Shown piece by piece: positions 42,459-51,790 of a stretch of 64,000 nt of DNA. The DNA is from Novipirellula galeiformis (GTDB taxonomy: Bacteria; Planctomycetota; Planctomycetia; Pirellulales; Pirellulaceae): NCBI RefSeq assembly GCF_007860095.1, contig NZ_SJPT01000007.1, forward strand, positions 124,001 to 188,000, read 5' to 3'. The translations under genes were made by a program, and so were the position numbers. The stretch's first letter is position 1. Every line of letters starts with the position of its first letter. Below the pieces are notes generated by a model. It did not search any database. It saw only the letters and a list, made by a program, of their open reading frames with translations, and had not been told where the DNA came from.

Positions 42459-43391
42459 ATGACAACGCCCTCGGCATCTCAGGCTTATCCACGAAGACAA
42501 CTTCGACGTCAAACTCAGCGGCCTGAGTCGCCTTCATGGCGGCAATCGATGTACGACATCATCTTCGAGGCTGACACTCCGGCCGGGCGATGGTTCGATA
42601 TCGGTTTACTTGTGGCGATTCTCGCCAGTGTGTTGTTTGTGGCTTTGGAGACGCTCCCCGAGCTACATAAGCCGAGTGGCAAAGACACCCTCGCTGCGCT
42701 CAGCACCGCCGAATGGTTTCTCACCTTCCTGTTCACGATCGAATATGGGCTGCGACTGCTCTGTTCTCGACATCCGCTCCGCTACGCGTTTAGCTTTTGG
42801 GGCATCATTGACTTGTTGAGTGTACTGCCAAGTTATTTGACGCTCATCGCGGGCAGTGGATCGCGCTCCCTACTAACGCTCCGCAGCATCCGGCTACTAC
42901 GTGTTTTTCGAGTGCTAAAACTCTGGCGGATGATGAACGAAGCTGATGAGCTTGCGTTTGCTGTTTGGAATGCACGGAACAAGATCGTGGTCTTTCTAGC
43001 CGTCGTGCTCGTCGCGGTCACGATCAGCGGCGCATTGATGTATCACGTCGAAACGTTAATGTTCGATGTAGACAAAACAAGCGGTGTCAACGAAGCCAGC
43101 CAGTTCACTTCGATTCCCCAAGCGATGTATTGGGCAATCGTGACGATGACCACCGTTGGCTACGGCGACATCGTTCCCAAAACCTCCATTGGAAAACTCA
43201 TTTCAGCACTCCTGATCCTGCTCGGATACAGCTTGATCATCGTGCCCAGCGGGTTTGTCAGCGCCGAGTTAATTGGTTTAAAAACCGACACATCCCGCCA
43301 CCAAGAGCAGCACGCTTGTCCGGTATGTGAAGTCTCGATCCATTTGAAAGATGCGCAATATTGCCACCGCTGCGGAGCCCCTTTGCGATAG
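42459..43391 (+). CDS. Voltage-gated potassium-type channel with C-terminal zinc ribbon
   Basis: 310 residues. Six membrane segments: S1 about 45-65, S2 about 84-102, S3 about 112-130, S4 with R142, R145, R148 and R151 in three-residue spacing (SIRLLRVFRVLKLWR), S5 about 175-195 and S6 about 245-265. The pore loop contains TTVGYGD (231-237), the potassium selectivity filter. After S6 the protein has a short linker and a rubredoxin/zinc-ribbon-like end with two CxxC pairs (C287/C290 and C302/C305). Voltage-gated K+ conduction is expected from the family; the zinc ribbon may gate, bind a partner or aid tetramer assembly and is unusual. The gene starts 141 bases after the oxidoreductase stop. 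Confidence 0.9.
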   Translation: MTTPSASQAYPRRQLRRQTQRPESPSWRQSMYDIIFEADTPAGRWFDIGLLVAILASVLFVALETLPELHKPSGKDTLAALSTAEWFLTFLFTIEYGLRLLCSRHPLRYAFSFWGIIDLLSVLPSYLTLIAGSGSRSLLTLRSIRLLRVFRVLKLWRMMNEADELAFAVWNARNKIVVFLAVVLVAVTISGALMYHVETLMFDVDKTSGVNEASQFTSIPQAMYWAIVTMTTVGYGDIVPKTSIGKLISALLILLGYSLIIVPSGFVSAELIGLKTDTSRHQEQHACPVCEVSIHLKDAQYCHRCGAPLR

Positions 43392-43461
43392 CGTTGCGAA
43401 GCGGGTTGCGGACCGCTCACCGATCCCCAGACGTTCCGTTTCACACCGGCAATCGCGTCCC

Positions 43462-44274
43462 CTAACGTGGCTTGCTCCGGCGCAACGCTGGCTCCGCCTG
43501 ACTCGCCCCCACTCGCCTTACCGCCCCCACCGCGAAACGATCAGCAACGTGCAGATCCAAATCGCGATCGAGCATTTGGCGATGCGTCTGCAGCACGAGC
43601 TCCGGACGATTGTTGTGTTGGGACAAATGCCCAAGGCAGGCCCATTTTAAACGCGAGCCCGCTTTTCGGTTTATCAGGTCCGCACATTCCTCGTTGGACA
43701 AATGACCGAGCGAGCCGCGGATGCGGTCCTTCAAGTGCTCTGGATAGGGGCCATCGTGAAGCATCGCCGGATCGTAGTTGCTTTCTAAGATCATGGCATC
43801 AAGCGTACCGACCACGTGCTCGAGATCGCAATCGACGTGACCGATATCGGTCAAGATTCCGAATCGGTTAGTGCCATCGTCCACGACGAACGCAACACTT
43901 TCGCAGGCGTCATGCGGCGTGCAATGGGTTTCGACACGAACGTTTCCGAAAGCCAACGTGCTGCCGGCGCGAAAGTGATGCACGTCATCAACACGGCCGA
44001 GCCCAGATTTCTTGGCCGTTGCCCGCAACGTTTCGGCGGACACATGAATGGGTAACCCAAACTTCCGCTGATACACCCCCATACATCGAGTGTGATCGCT
44101 ATGGTCATGCGAAATGATCAATGCGTCGACATCACGAATGTCCCGGCCATGAGCGGCGAGTCGCGTTTCGGCTTGGACACCACTGATCCCAGCGTCAAAC
44201 AACAATCGAACTCCGTCGGCTTCGACGTAGACACAATTTCCGTTGCTTCCCGATTGCAATGTGATCACTTCCAT
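43462..44274 (-). CDS. MBL-fold metallo-hydrolase (YycJ/WalJ-like)
   Basis: 270 residues. The metallo-beta-lactamase fold is seen in ITLQSGSNGNCVYVEADGVRLLFDAGIS, the metal motif SHDHSDHT, a His in THCTPHDACES, an Asp in LTDIGHVD and ESNYDPAML near the middle. The SGSNGN start and ESN motif are typical of the YycJ/WalJ subgroup, proposed nucleases in DNA repair or the WalRK locus in Firmicutes. The enzyme is cytoplasmic. It converges with the channel gene from the other side (70-base gap). The last 20 residues are Arg-rich. Confidence 0.85.
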   Translation of the reverse strand: MEVITLQSGSNGNCVYVEADGVRLLFDAGISGVQAETRLAAHGRDIRDVDALIISHDHSDHTRCMGVYQRKFGLPIHVSAETLRATAKKSGLGRVDDVHHFRAGSTLAFGNVRVETHCTPHDACESVAFVVDDGTNRFGILTDIGHVDCDLEHVVGTLDAMILESNYDPAMLHDGPYPEHLKDRIRGSLGHLSNEECADLINRKAGSRLKWACLGHLSQHNNRPELVLQTHRQMLDRDLDLHVADRFAVGAVRRVGASQAEPALRRSKPR

Positions 44275-44576
44275 GGCGGCATTCTACCGCTGCGGACATC
44301 GAGTTCTAGTCCCCGCCGCACGACGCGTGCGTTGCGCCGTCGGCATCGGTGGGCCAGCATCGTTCAAACCCAACGCCCCCCGGTGGCGCCTCCACATCGG
44401 TATCTTTTTGCAAAACGCGGCCGGGAACACCGCGATCTGTGACACCCGTCGCGCCCGGTGGTACACTTGAGGAAGGAGCCATTCGGAATCCACTCCTGCG
44501 ACACCATTGATGGAACTGCTGTTTGGACGGTAGCGATTTAGCCACCATTTCGGTACACCACGCACATGGTTTTCAC
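44275..44576. other. Intergenic region between divergent MBL and DUF2007-like genes
   Basis: 302 bases. It must carry both promoters. No repeat, hairpin or ORF worth reporting. Confidence 0.4.
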
Positions 44577-44852
44577 ATGACAATTGACCACCACAATCCT
44601 GAAGTTCTGACCACAGTCGCTGACGATGTCGAAGCGGCCGTGATCACCGCCGCATTATCGGCGCGTGGCATCAAGGCCACCGCGACAGGCGGTTTCACCG
44701 CAGGCTTTCGCACCGAAGTGCCGGGACATATCGATGTGATTGTCAGGCACGAAGACCTTGCTCGCGCAAAACAAGTGCTATCTGAAATCGAGCAAGAGCA
44801 AAGCCACGTCGATTGGTCCAAGGTCGACGTCGGCGACCCCGAAGACAATTGA
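44577..44852 (+). CDS. DUF2007-like small protein (putative signal-transducing protein fold)
   Basis: 91 residues from ATG 44577, a start that removes an unconserved 18-residue extension. The sequence EVLTTVADDVEAAVITAALSARGIKATATGG ... IDVIVRHEDLARAKQVLSEIEQE matches DUF2007: a ferredoxin-like fold in which a helix and strand pair precede the ALEIL-type closing helix. Function is not known; it is small, cytoplasmic and common in planctomycetes. The neighbour to the right lies 343 bases away on the same strand. Confidence 0.75.
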   Translation: MTIDHHNPEVLTTVADDVEAAVITAALSARGIKATATGGFTAGFRTEVPGHIDVIVRHEDLARAKQVLSEIEQEQSHVDWSKVDVGDPEDN

Positions 44853-45195
44853 ACCTTCCCGCGATCCCGCGATGCTCTCGTAAACGCTTTGTGATCAAGG
44901 CGTTACGCAATTTTGGAGCGAAATGACGGAATCAAGATCATCCCACGATGCGTAAGTTTTGAAGCTGCGTTCTTGGGCTCGGCTTCCAATCCCAGCGTTG
45001 CGATGTATGGCCCGTGGATCAAATTCGCAGGCCCATGCACTTCACGCTCGTAGTTCTCCCCCCAGCGGTGCGTTTCGGGGGTGCTTGATGCCTGCCGTGA
45101 TCCCGCAGAATGGGTTAAGATGCGTCACGAAACGAGGGACGAATGCTTCTCGACCTTTATCCTGCCGCGCCCCTACATCATCGCTTACCGATCTT
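44853..45195. other. Intergenic region with one dispersed-element core
   Basis: 343 bases. It contains the core GTTTTGAAGCTGC at 44956-44968, a relative of the elements at 10293, 11886 and 53587. No hairpin arm matching the other copies was found here. Confidence 0.5.
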
Positions 45196-46356
45196 ATGAC
45201 CTCAGCCGAAATCTTTAATCGTCTCGACGAACAACGCTCCAATCCTGGCGAAATGCTTGAACGAATGGTCGTCCACTTTCGTGAAAAACGGCAGCCTATG
45301 GAGTTATTCGAAGCGCTGAAGATGCGCGTTCGCCATCAACTCGGGCTGCAGCTCTTGAGCACCGAATCCGAACCGGTTCGCGCCGATGAGGTTGAGCGTC
45401 AATTGGAATCAGGCTTGCTCGACGCCTGTCGCGAAGCAGGGGTGATGTTGATCGAAGATGGCAAGGTCGGCGAGGGGTGGATGTACTTGCGACCGACCGG
45501 CGACCTTGAATTGGCTCGCAAGCTGATCGCCAAAATTGACATCAATGACGAGAACTACGATGCCATGATCCAAGTGCTGCTGCATGAGGGCGTCGATGTT
45601 GCACGTGGCTTTCAAGCGGTGATCGATCATCAAGGCACCTGCAACAGCATCACCTTGTTCGAGCAAGCGGTACAGCAACGCAGCAAAGCGGATCGGCGTG
45701 CCGCTGCGTCATGCTTGCTTGAGCACCTTTATCACGAGCTGGTTGTTTTGGTTCGCGGCGACATTGTGCGCCGGGAAGCTCCTGCGGACGAATCCGAAAC
45801 GTTGTCCGAGATGATTGAAAAACGAAAATGGATTTTGGATGAGGGCGGCTACCATCTCGACACCACTCATCTCGCATCAACCGTTCGCATCGCCGCAATC
45901 CTCACCTCCCCAAGCCAGCTTCGCAAGGCGTGGGAATTGACACAGTACGGGCGTCGATTGGATCACCAGTTCCAGTACCCCGGCGACGAACCTTTCGTCG
46001 ATTTCTATCCGGCCTACTCGGCCTATTATCAAGTCTTGCTCGGTGAGAATGTCGAGGCTGGTTTGAAGATGTTCGAGCGCAAGGCGAAGAGCGTCGATGC
46101 GACTCAACATGGTACCGCTGCGATCGAGAGCTATGTCGAGCTGTTAGACCGCGTCGGTCGCCAAAAGGAAGCCATCGAAGCGGCCGTGACCTTGGTTCCC
46201 GATGCCGTCCCGTCCCAACGAATCGTGCCGCTGCTATTAGAAATTGCCGCGCGTGCGAATGACCAAGGCGTCTATGAGCCGATCCTCGACTATTGCCGTA
46301 AACACAACGATATCATCGGCTACGCTGCAGTAACCCACGTCGCAACGTCGTCGTAG
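45196..46356 (+). CDS. Conserved hypothetical protein, helical-repeat type
   Basis: 386 residues from ATG 45196; the in-frame codons further upstream read through intergenic sequence. The protein is nearly all alpha-helical, without signal peptide or membrane segment. It starts MTSAEIFNRLDEQR and contains helical pairs (for example WELTQYGRRLDHQ and YVELLDRVGRQKEAIEAAVTLVPDAV) that look like TPR-type units. I do not recognise a family beyond that. The length, codon usage and strong helical pattern make it a real gene; similar proteins in planctomycetes are listed as hypothetical. Possible scaffold or partner-binding role. Confidence 0.75.
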   Translation: MTSAEIFNRLDEQRSNPGEMLERMVVHFREKRQPMELFEALKMRVRHQLGLQLLSTESEPVRADEVERQLESGLLDACREAGVMLIEDGKVGEGWMYLRPTGDLELARKLIAKIDINDENYDAMIQVLLHEGVDVARGFQAVIDHQGTCNSITLFEQAVQQRSKADRRAAASCLLEHLYHELVVLVRGDIVRREAPADESETLSEMIEKRKWILDEGGYHLDTTHLASTVRIAAILTSPSQLRKAWELTQYGRRLDHQFQYPGDEPFVDFYPAYSAYYQVLLGENVEAGLKMFERKAKSVDATQHGTAAIESYVELLDRVGRQKEAIEAAVTLVPDAVPSQRIVPLLLEIAARANDQGVYEPILDYCRKHNDIIGYAAVTHVATSS

Positions 46357-46433
46357 GCCAAGTCGCAGGTCTTCATTGCAGAGGGCACTTCCCCATCGCG
46401 CTGACGGGCGATGGGATTCCCCGCCTCGCGATT

Positions 46434-46520
46434 GCATCGATGCCCATGTGCATCCTGCCCGTGTGTATCGATGTCCGTGTGCGTCGATGCCCGTGTGCGT
46501 CGATGTCCGTGTGCATCGAC
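46434..46520. repeat. 16-bp tandem repeat, about 5.5 degenerate copies
   Basis: Units begin at 46434, 46450, 46465, 46481, 46497 and 46513, consensus GCATCGATGYCCGTGT; one copy is 15 bases. It occupies the gap between converging genes. Confidence 0.88.
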
Positions 46521-46581
46521 GCTGCGCAACGTCATTTGATCGCGAACGAGATCCCCCAAACAAACGCGATACAGAAGCGAT

Positions 46582-47061
46582 CTACAAATACATACCGACG
46601 AAGCCGCCCCCAGAATCGCTTTGTTCTTCGATCGCTTTGATCCGCTCTTCGGTTTTCTTTAGATCCCCTGCCGCGATGTAGCGATTAAATTCGACCATCA
46701 CCGCATGCTGCACACTTTCGGCAAAACTGGTGACCATCGGTTCGGTCAGCCACTCACAGGTTTCTCGGATCAGTTCGACGTTGATTTCAAGCGCCTTGGT
46801 CTTGAGATCCTTTTGGCCCGTCATCACGGTCCCCTCAAAGGCGAACTCGAGCATTCCGATCAACGGATCGTTGGTTAGGTAGTAGCGGCAAATACCGCGA
46901 TGCAAGTAATACGTATTGTGGGTTCCATGACGCTGAAAGGCGGCTTTGACACGCAACACAAATTGCTCGTAGACCGGTGACGCATCAACGGGCGCATCCA
47001 TTCGCGAGACCGTGCGAAGCGGCAAACAATCAAACTCGACTTCAACCCATTTTCCAAACAT
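46582..47061 (-). CDS. Conserved hypothetical protein
   Basis: 159 residues, no signal or membrane segment. It starts MFGKWVEVEFDCLPLRT, has a central GICRYYLTNDPLIGMLEFAFEGTVMTG stretch of beta strands, and a C-terminal helix with Lys/Glu pairs (DLKKTEERIKAIEEQ) that may be a short coiled coil. No family recognised. The protein looks well formed (mixed alpha/beta, good composition), so I take it as real. It lies downstream of the kinase-receiver gene on the same strand, but that gene ends 189 bases on the right, so operon membership is uncertain. Confidence 0.65.
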   Translation of the reverse strand: MFGKWVEVEFDCLPLRTVSRMDAPVDASPVYEQFVLRVKAAFQRHGTHNTYYLHRGICRYYLTNDPLIGMLEFAFEGTVMTGQKDLKTKALEINVELIRETCEWLTEPMVTSFAESVQHAVMVEFNRYIAAGDLKKTEERIKAIEEQSDSGGGFVGMYL

Positions 47062-47250
47062 TGCATTTTCCTATCCTGTTGGAACGCTCATTTCCAGCAT
47101 ACCACGCTGGTGAATCGGCTCCGGCCACAGACGCAAACATAATCGATCGAGCCGATGCCGACAATTCGCGGCAATACCACCATCGTCCTGCCGTCCGTAT
47201 CGCGTCCCTGTCACACCCTAAGCAGCACCTTGTCTCGCTACGGTTCGCGA

Positions 47251-49164
47251 TTACAAATCGTGCCGGTCACAGCGACTCAGCGTGACGAAAATCAACCGTT
47301 CCAATAGAGTGGCGTTCAAGTCGTTCTTACTTGCGAACTCATCCGCACCGGCTTCGACACAGGCCATGCCGAGCTGTCCATCTTCCTGGCCCGTCAACAC
47401 GACGATCGGAATCGAGGGGGACGACTCACGGAATTGCTTGACCGTTTCCACACCGCTACTGTCGGGCAACTGCAAATCCAAAAGTACTATGTCCAACGAC
47501 GCGCTGCGACGACTTTCCTTGATCGCTTGCTCCAGTGTGAACGCCTTGTGAACGACAATCGACTTGTTCATCCGGCGCAGCATCTCGACCGTTAAAAACA
47601 AATCGTCTTGATTGTCCTCCACAACCAACACTTCCACCGCATGCTTGGCGGACTCGCCCGATTCAAGCGGACGTGCCGACTCAAGTGCGGCAACCACTTC
47701 GGACATCGATTGAAAACGCCCCTCCGGTTGATAGTCCACCATCCGATTCCAAATCGCAGCCAGCGAAGCGGGAACGAGGTCCTGGGGACAATTCTCAAGC
47801 GTCTTGTCAACCAATAGACTCGTCAGCTTCTCATTCAGCGAGGATCCTTGGACTCGCGACCGCCCGGTCAACAGGTAGAACCACGTCGCGCCAAGTCCGT
47901 AGACATCCGACACTTTGGTTGCCGCGGCAAGCGAACGGGCTTGCTCGGGCGCCATAAAATCCAAGGTGCCCGCGACCGACTCAACGCCGGTTTGAAATTT
48001 CTCGACACTGGCGACATTGCGGTCCGCCGTTAACGTCGCTAACCCAAAATCGGTAATTTTGATTCGCTGGCCACCGTCACGCAGTAAATTCCCCGGTTTG
48101 ACGTCTCGATGAATCAAACCGCGTTGATGAGCATGCTCTAACGCTCGCGCGGCTTGCAAAATCACCTCAAGCGAATCCTGCCATCTCAACGGTCCATGTA
48201 AACGAACATAAACATTCAGATCGGGGCCCGACAATTCCTCCATCACAATGTAAAGCATTCCCGAGTGCTCGCCGACTTCATACGAAACGACAATATTGGG
48301 ATGGGCAAGTGTTTCAACCAGTTCCATCTCGCGACGAAAACGCTCACTCACTTGAATATCGCGAAGCACCTTGACCGCAACCACGGCACCGCCATTAATC
48401 GTGGTCGCTCGGTAGACTTGACCGCTGCCTCCCTCGCTTAACAATTCTGCGATCCGATAATCGCCAAGCTGGGTTCCATTAACAAGATTGTAAAACGACC
48501 AACTTGTCTCCGATTGGCTTGCCAACACGGCGGCGATTTCATCTTCGACCAACTTCAGTTGCGCGTGTGAGAAACGCTCGCTGCAGCGCAGTCGCTCAAC
48601 CACCGTTCGCTCCAGCAGCGATTTCTTGATCACCTTGGTCGGCGATGGCTCGATGGATTGAGATGGATCGACATCGGCGGCCAACTGCAATGGATCCCCA
48701 TAGGGGGCTTCGCCGTTGCTCGATTTGTGTTTGGGTTGTTGATAGACTCCCGAACTGGAGATGAACGAACTCGTTTGATGGACCTGCTCAATCGGCAACT
48801 CATCCGATTGGACCGGAGCATGATCAAGCCCTTGTATGTCGTCCCCCGAATCGGAATCGTTGACTGTCTGCGACTCCCAATTTCGGAACAGCACGATCGC
48901 AGTGATGCAAGCGAGTGTCACTGAGTGACGAACCCCACCGAAACGATCCACACCACCCCAAATCAGCGGCAGCACGAACCCCGAAACCGCCACCACGAGC
49001 ACCCACTTAAACAGCACCTTCGAACGCCTTGATGCAACGGCAACCCCTAACACGGTCAGAGCAATCGTGAGGGTCGGGTAGATGCCGGTCATTTCGGCTA
49101 TCGAAACACCGATGCAAAACAGCAATAGACAGGCGTCTAACGAGGTTGATTCTCGAATGTTCAT
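47251..49164 (-). CDS. Membrane-anchored Ser/Thr kinase fused to a response-regulator receiver domain
   Basis: 637 residues from ATG 49164 (in-frame codons to 49254 lack conserved sequence). Four hydrophobic segments (about 10-28, 30-45, 52-72 and 80-94) are followed by a variable linker. The kinase domain spans about 232-495: glycine loop SEGGSGQVY 243-251, K265, HRDVKPGN 352-359, DFG 372-374 and GTLDFMAPEQ. The C-terminal receiver domain (about 510-630) has E516/D517, the phosphorylatable D563 in LLDLQLPDSSG, T591 and K613, so it looks competent for phosphorelay. A Hanks kinase carrying its own receiver suggests that a histidine kinase signals to this kinase. No histidine kinase is adjacent. 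Divergent from the cfa gene. Confidence 0.92.
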   Translation of the reverse strand: MNIRESTSLDACLLLFCIGVSIAEMTGIYPTLTIALTVLGVAVASRRSKVLFKWVLVVAVSGFVLPLIWGGVDRFGGVRHSVTLACITAIVLFRNWESQTVNDSDSGDDIQGLDHAPVQSDELPIEQVHQTSSFISSSGVYQQPKHKSSNGEAPYGDPLQLAADVDPSQSIEPSPTKVIKKSLLERTVVERLRCSERFSHAQLKLVEDEIAAVLASQSETSWSFYNLVNGTQLGDYRIAELLSEGGSGQVYRATTINGGAVVAVKVLRDIQVSERFRREMELVETLAHPNIVVSYEVGEHSGMLYIVMEELSGPDLNVYVRLHGPLRWQDSLEVILQAARALEHAHQRGLIHRDVKPGNLLRDGGQRIKITDFGLATLTADRNVASVEKFQTGVESVAGTLDFMAPEQARSLAAATKVSDVYGLGATWFYLLTGRSRVQGSSLNEKLTSLLVDKTLENCPQDLVPASLAAIWNRMVDYQPEGRFQSMSEVVAALESARPLESGESAKHAVEVLVVEDNQDDLFLTVEMLRRMNKSIVVHKAFTLEQAIKESRRSASLDIVLLDLQLPDSSGVETVKQFRESSPSIPIVVLTGQEDGQLGMACVEAGADEFASKNDLNATLLERLIFVTLSRCDRHDL

Positions 49165-49564
49165 TAGGAAGCTTGAGCCTCCTCGGTCCAATTGAGATCG
49201 CTTCGATCCGAACGACGAATGGCCAAGATGCGCACCTCCAAAACAAAGTGCCAAGTCCCCTCCGACTCCCCCCCCCAGCGCAAATCGATACTCGCCCCCA
49301 ACCGAATCGCCCCCCGATTGCCAGCATTATCGTGATTCGGCATTCATTGCCCTTCTAATCAACATGGTAGCCGATTGCGGAGGTGAAAACCGAAACCGAT
49401 TGCTAAGAAGTGTCTTTGATTTTCACGGTCACCGTGAAATTCGCGTTTGCGAAGTTTTATCCCACGGTTTGATCTAATCACTCTCACTCAACCTTGCTAA
49501 AAGCATGTACGACGCACACCGCGTTCCGGCACATTGCCCTCAACTCTTTTCGGAGAATCCTAGG
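49165..49564. other. Divergent promoter region between kinase-receiver and cfa genes
   Basis: 400 bases. It contains a perfect 19-base palindrome (49421-49439) and AT-rich sequence near 49440-49500. No gene seen. Both flanking genes start outwards from it. Confidence 0.5.
49421..49439. promoter_or_regulatory. 19-bp perfect palindrome, candidate operator
   Basis: TTTCACGGT-C-ACCGTGAAA, 9-bp arms around one base, 125 bases ahead of the cfa start and 257 ahead of the kinase start. The form (odd-length, single-base centre) suits a dimeric regulator. No T-run follows, so it is not a terminator. Confidence 0.6.
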
Positions 49565-50890
49565 ATGGGACTACCTTTTTCGGCAAAAACCCAGCTCCAA
49601 TCGATCAAAGAGATTCTTCACGAAGTGGCTGAACCGCTCGACATGAACGTCTCCGTGCGGTTGTGGAATGGCGAGATCGTGCCGCTCGGCAAGAAGGTGG
49701 ACAGCGATTTTATCATCGCCATCTCGGGCCCCGGCGTCGTGGGTTCCCTTTTGCGCTGGCCGACCCTTGAAACGTTGGTCCGCTTGTATGCAACGGGCCA
49801 CGTGGAATTCGAAGGGGGAGATTTGATCGAGTTCTCCGAAGCGTTGAAAACCACTCGCTCGAATCGTCAGCAGTTGAAACAGATCAGCAAGCGAATGCTC
49901 GTCAAACGAACATTGCCCTTCCTCTTCGCCAAGACCAACGTCAGCGATTTGCGAGAGGGATTCCGTGACGACATGGTCGGCCGCAACGAAGCCAAACGTA
50001 AAAACAGCGACTACATTCAATTTCATTACGATGTCGGAAACGAGTTTTACAAGCTGTTTCTCGGCAAGGAAATGCAGTACACCTGTGGCTATTTTCGCGA
50101 CTGGAACAACTCACTCGATCAAGCTCAGCACGACAAGCTTGATATGATCTGCCGCAAACTGCGTTTGCAGCCCGGCGACACCATGTTGGACATCGGTTGC
50201 GGATGGGGCGGCTTGATATGCCATGCGGCAAAGCACTATGGGGCTAAGTCGCATGGAATCACGCTGTCAAACGAACAATATGCTTTTACCAAAGCCAAAA
50301 TCGAACAACTTGGACTCACCGACCAAGTCAGCGTCGAGATCTGTGACTATGCCGACCACAACGGCATGTACGACAAAATCAGCAGCATCGGCATGTCCGA
50401 GCACATCGGGATTGCAAACTACCCTCGCTACTTTGCCAAAATCAATTCGATGCTCCATGATCGCGGAGTGATGCTGAACCATGCGATCGCGAGGCGTGCG
50501 AAGCCGACGGCAAAATCGGCTCGCAAGATTCGTCCCGAGCGGAAATTTTTGCTCAAATACATTTTCCCCGGATCTGAGCTAACCCCCGTCGGCATGACGA
50601 CGGACTTTATGGAAAACAGTGGCTTCGAGGTTCACGATGTTGAATCTTGGCGTGAACACTACGCGTTGACCACCAAATTCTGGTGCCAAAACTTATCCGC
50701 GAACAAGGAAAAGGCGATCGAGTTGGTCGGTGCCGAACGCTACCGATTGTGGGTCGCTTATCTAGCGGGCGCTTCGGGCGGTTTCACCAACGGCTCGATT
50801 AAATTGTTCCAGGTGGTGGCGACAAAACGGGCGTCCAAGGGACTCTCGGGCATGCCACCGACTCGCGATCACCTGTATCGCGCCGCGTAA
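49565..50890 (+). CDS. cfa: Cyclopropane-fatty-acyl-phospholipid synthase family protein
   Basis: 441 residues from ATG 49565 (ATG 49505 is also in frame). N-terminal lipid-binding part (about 1-130: SGPGVVGSLLRWPTLETLVRLYATGHVEFEGGDL). SAM-dependent methyltransferase domain about 150-430 with YDVGNEFYKLFLGKEMQYTCGYF, the SAM loop MLDIGCGWGGL, HGITLSNEQ and ISSIGMSEHIG, all family landmarks. The enzyme methylenates cis double bonds in membrane phospholipids, using S-adenosylmethionine. A gene for a PlsC-type acyltransferase follows after 145 bases, in line with a role in membrane lipid tailoring. The symbol is given by family; acyl specificity is unknown, and a methyltransferase acting on another lipid is possible. 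Confidence 0.88.
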   Translation: MGLPFSAKTQLQSIKEILHEVAEPLDMNVSVRLWNGEIVPLGKKVDSDFIIAISGPGVVGSLLRWPTLETLVRLYATGHVEFEGGDLIEFSEALKTTRSNRQQLKQISKRMLVKRTLPFLFAKTNVSDLREGFRDDMVGRNEAKRKNSDYIQFHYDVGNEFYKLFLGKEMQYTCGYFRDWNNSLDQAQHDKLDMICRKLRLQPGDTMLDIGCGWGGLICHAAKHYGAKSHGITLSNEQYAFTKAKIEQLGLTDQVSVEICDYADHNGMYDKISSIGMSEHIGIANYPRYFAKINSMLHDRGVMLNHAIARRAKPTAKSARKIRPERKFLLKYIFPGSELTPVGMTTDFMENSGFEVHDVESWREHYALTTKFWCQNLSANKEKAIELVGAERYRLWVAYLAGASGGFTNGSIKLFQVVATKRASKGLSGMPPTRDHLYRAA

Positions 50891-51035
50891 AGGCTCGGCA
50901 CCGACGTCGTTTCCCACTCCCACGATGGCGAAGGAGTTCCACGGCGAGCAGGGCACGCCCCATCGCCGGTAATTAAGAACCCACTTTGAACCTGACCGCT
51001 GGGCGGTTTGACGATGGCAAAGTAAACTTCCCTGC

Positions 51036-51644
51036 ATGGCCATCACCAGTCATGTAATCGTTCTGTTAGCGAAGATGTTCAGTGGGTTCACGGTGCGTTG
51101 GGTTGACTGCCAACCCGACACCTGCCAACGCATCTATTTCGCTAATCACACCAGCCATCTCGACGCCGTCGTGTTATGGTCCGCTCTGCCGCGCGAAGTG
51201 CGAGCGGTCACGCGACCTGTCGCAGCCAAGGACTATTGGTCCGGCGGTTGGGTCAAACCCCACATGGCCAAAGCCTTCAACGCGATGCTGATCGACCGCA
51301 AAGAGATCAAGGTCCACCAGAGCCCAATCGATTCGATGCTTCGCCAAATGGGCGACGTCTACTCGTTAATCGTCTTTCCCGAAGGGGGTCGCTCTTCGGG
51401 TGATGACGAAATGGGAGCGTTCAAAAGTGGCCTCTACTACATGGGCAAGAAGCGGCCTGATCTGGAACTCGTGCCGGTGTACATTGATAACGTCAACCGA
51501 ATCTTGCCTCGCGGCGAGTTTCTGCCGGTGCCGCTGTTGAGCTGCATCACGATCGGACCGCCGATCTTTCTCGAAGCGGGTGAACCTAAAACCGAGTTTC
51601 TCAAACGAGCCCGCGAAGCGGTACGCCGCCTAAAGGACGTTTAA
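51036..51644 (+). CDS. PlsC-type lysophospholipid acyltransferase
   Basis: 202 residues. The acyltransferase motif I NHTSHLD (H-x4-D form) is at about residues 31-37 and the motif III FPEGGRS at about 114-120; P in VPVYIDN is near 150. These belong to the 1-acyl-glycerol-3-phosphate acyltransferase superfamily, which transfers an acyl chain to a lysophospholipid at the cytoplasmic membrane. The N-terminus is hydrophobic and probably membrane associated. The protein is short for the family (usually about 240). Whether it makes phosphatidic acid or acylates another lipid is not readable. It follows cfa by 145 bases. Confidence 0.85.
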   Translation: MAITSHVIVLLAKMFSGFTVRWVDCQPDTCQRIYFANHTSHLDAVVLWSALPREVRAVTRPVAAKDYWSGGWVKPHMAKAFNAMLIDRKEIKVHQSPIDSMLRQMGDVYSLIVFPEGGRSSGDDEMGAFKSGLYYMGKKRPDLELVPVYIDNVNRILPRGEFLPVPLLSCITIGPPIFLEAGEPKTEFLKRAREAVRRLKDV

Positions 51645-51790
51645 CCGCCCCGACGCTCGCAATGGCATCCTTGTTTCGGTCGGTGAAACGGCGCGGCTGT
51701 AGCCCCCGTGGCCGACCATTTGTTCTGCGTCCTGCTCTTAAACAGACGCACTGGCGAGTGCAACTACGGATGACCGAAGGCCGCGAACGA

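Noticed and set aside
46434-46520. Possible CRISPR array
   Set aside because: The 16-bp units are directly adjacent with no spacers; it is a tandem repeat. The same holds for the other repeats in the window.
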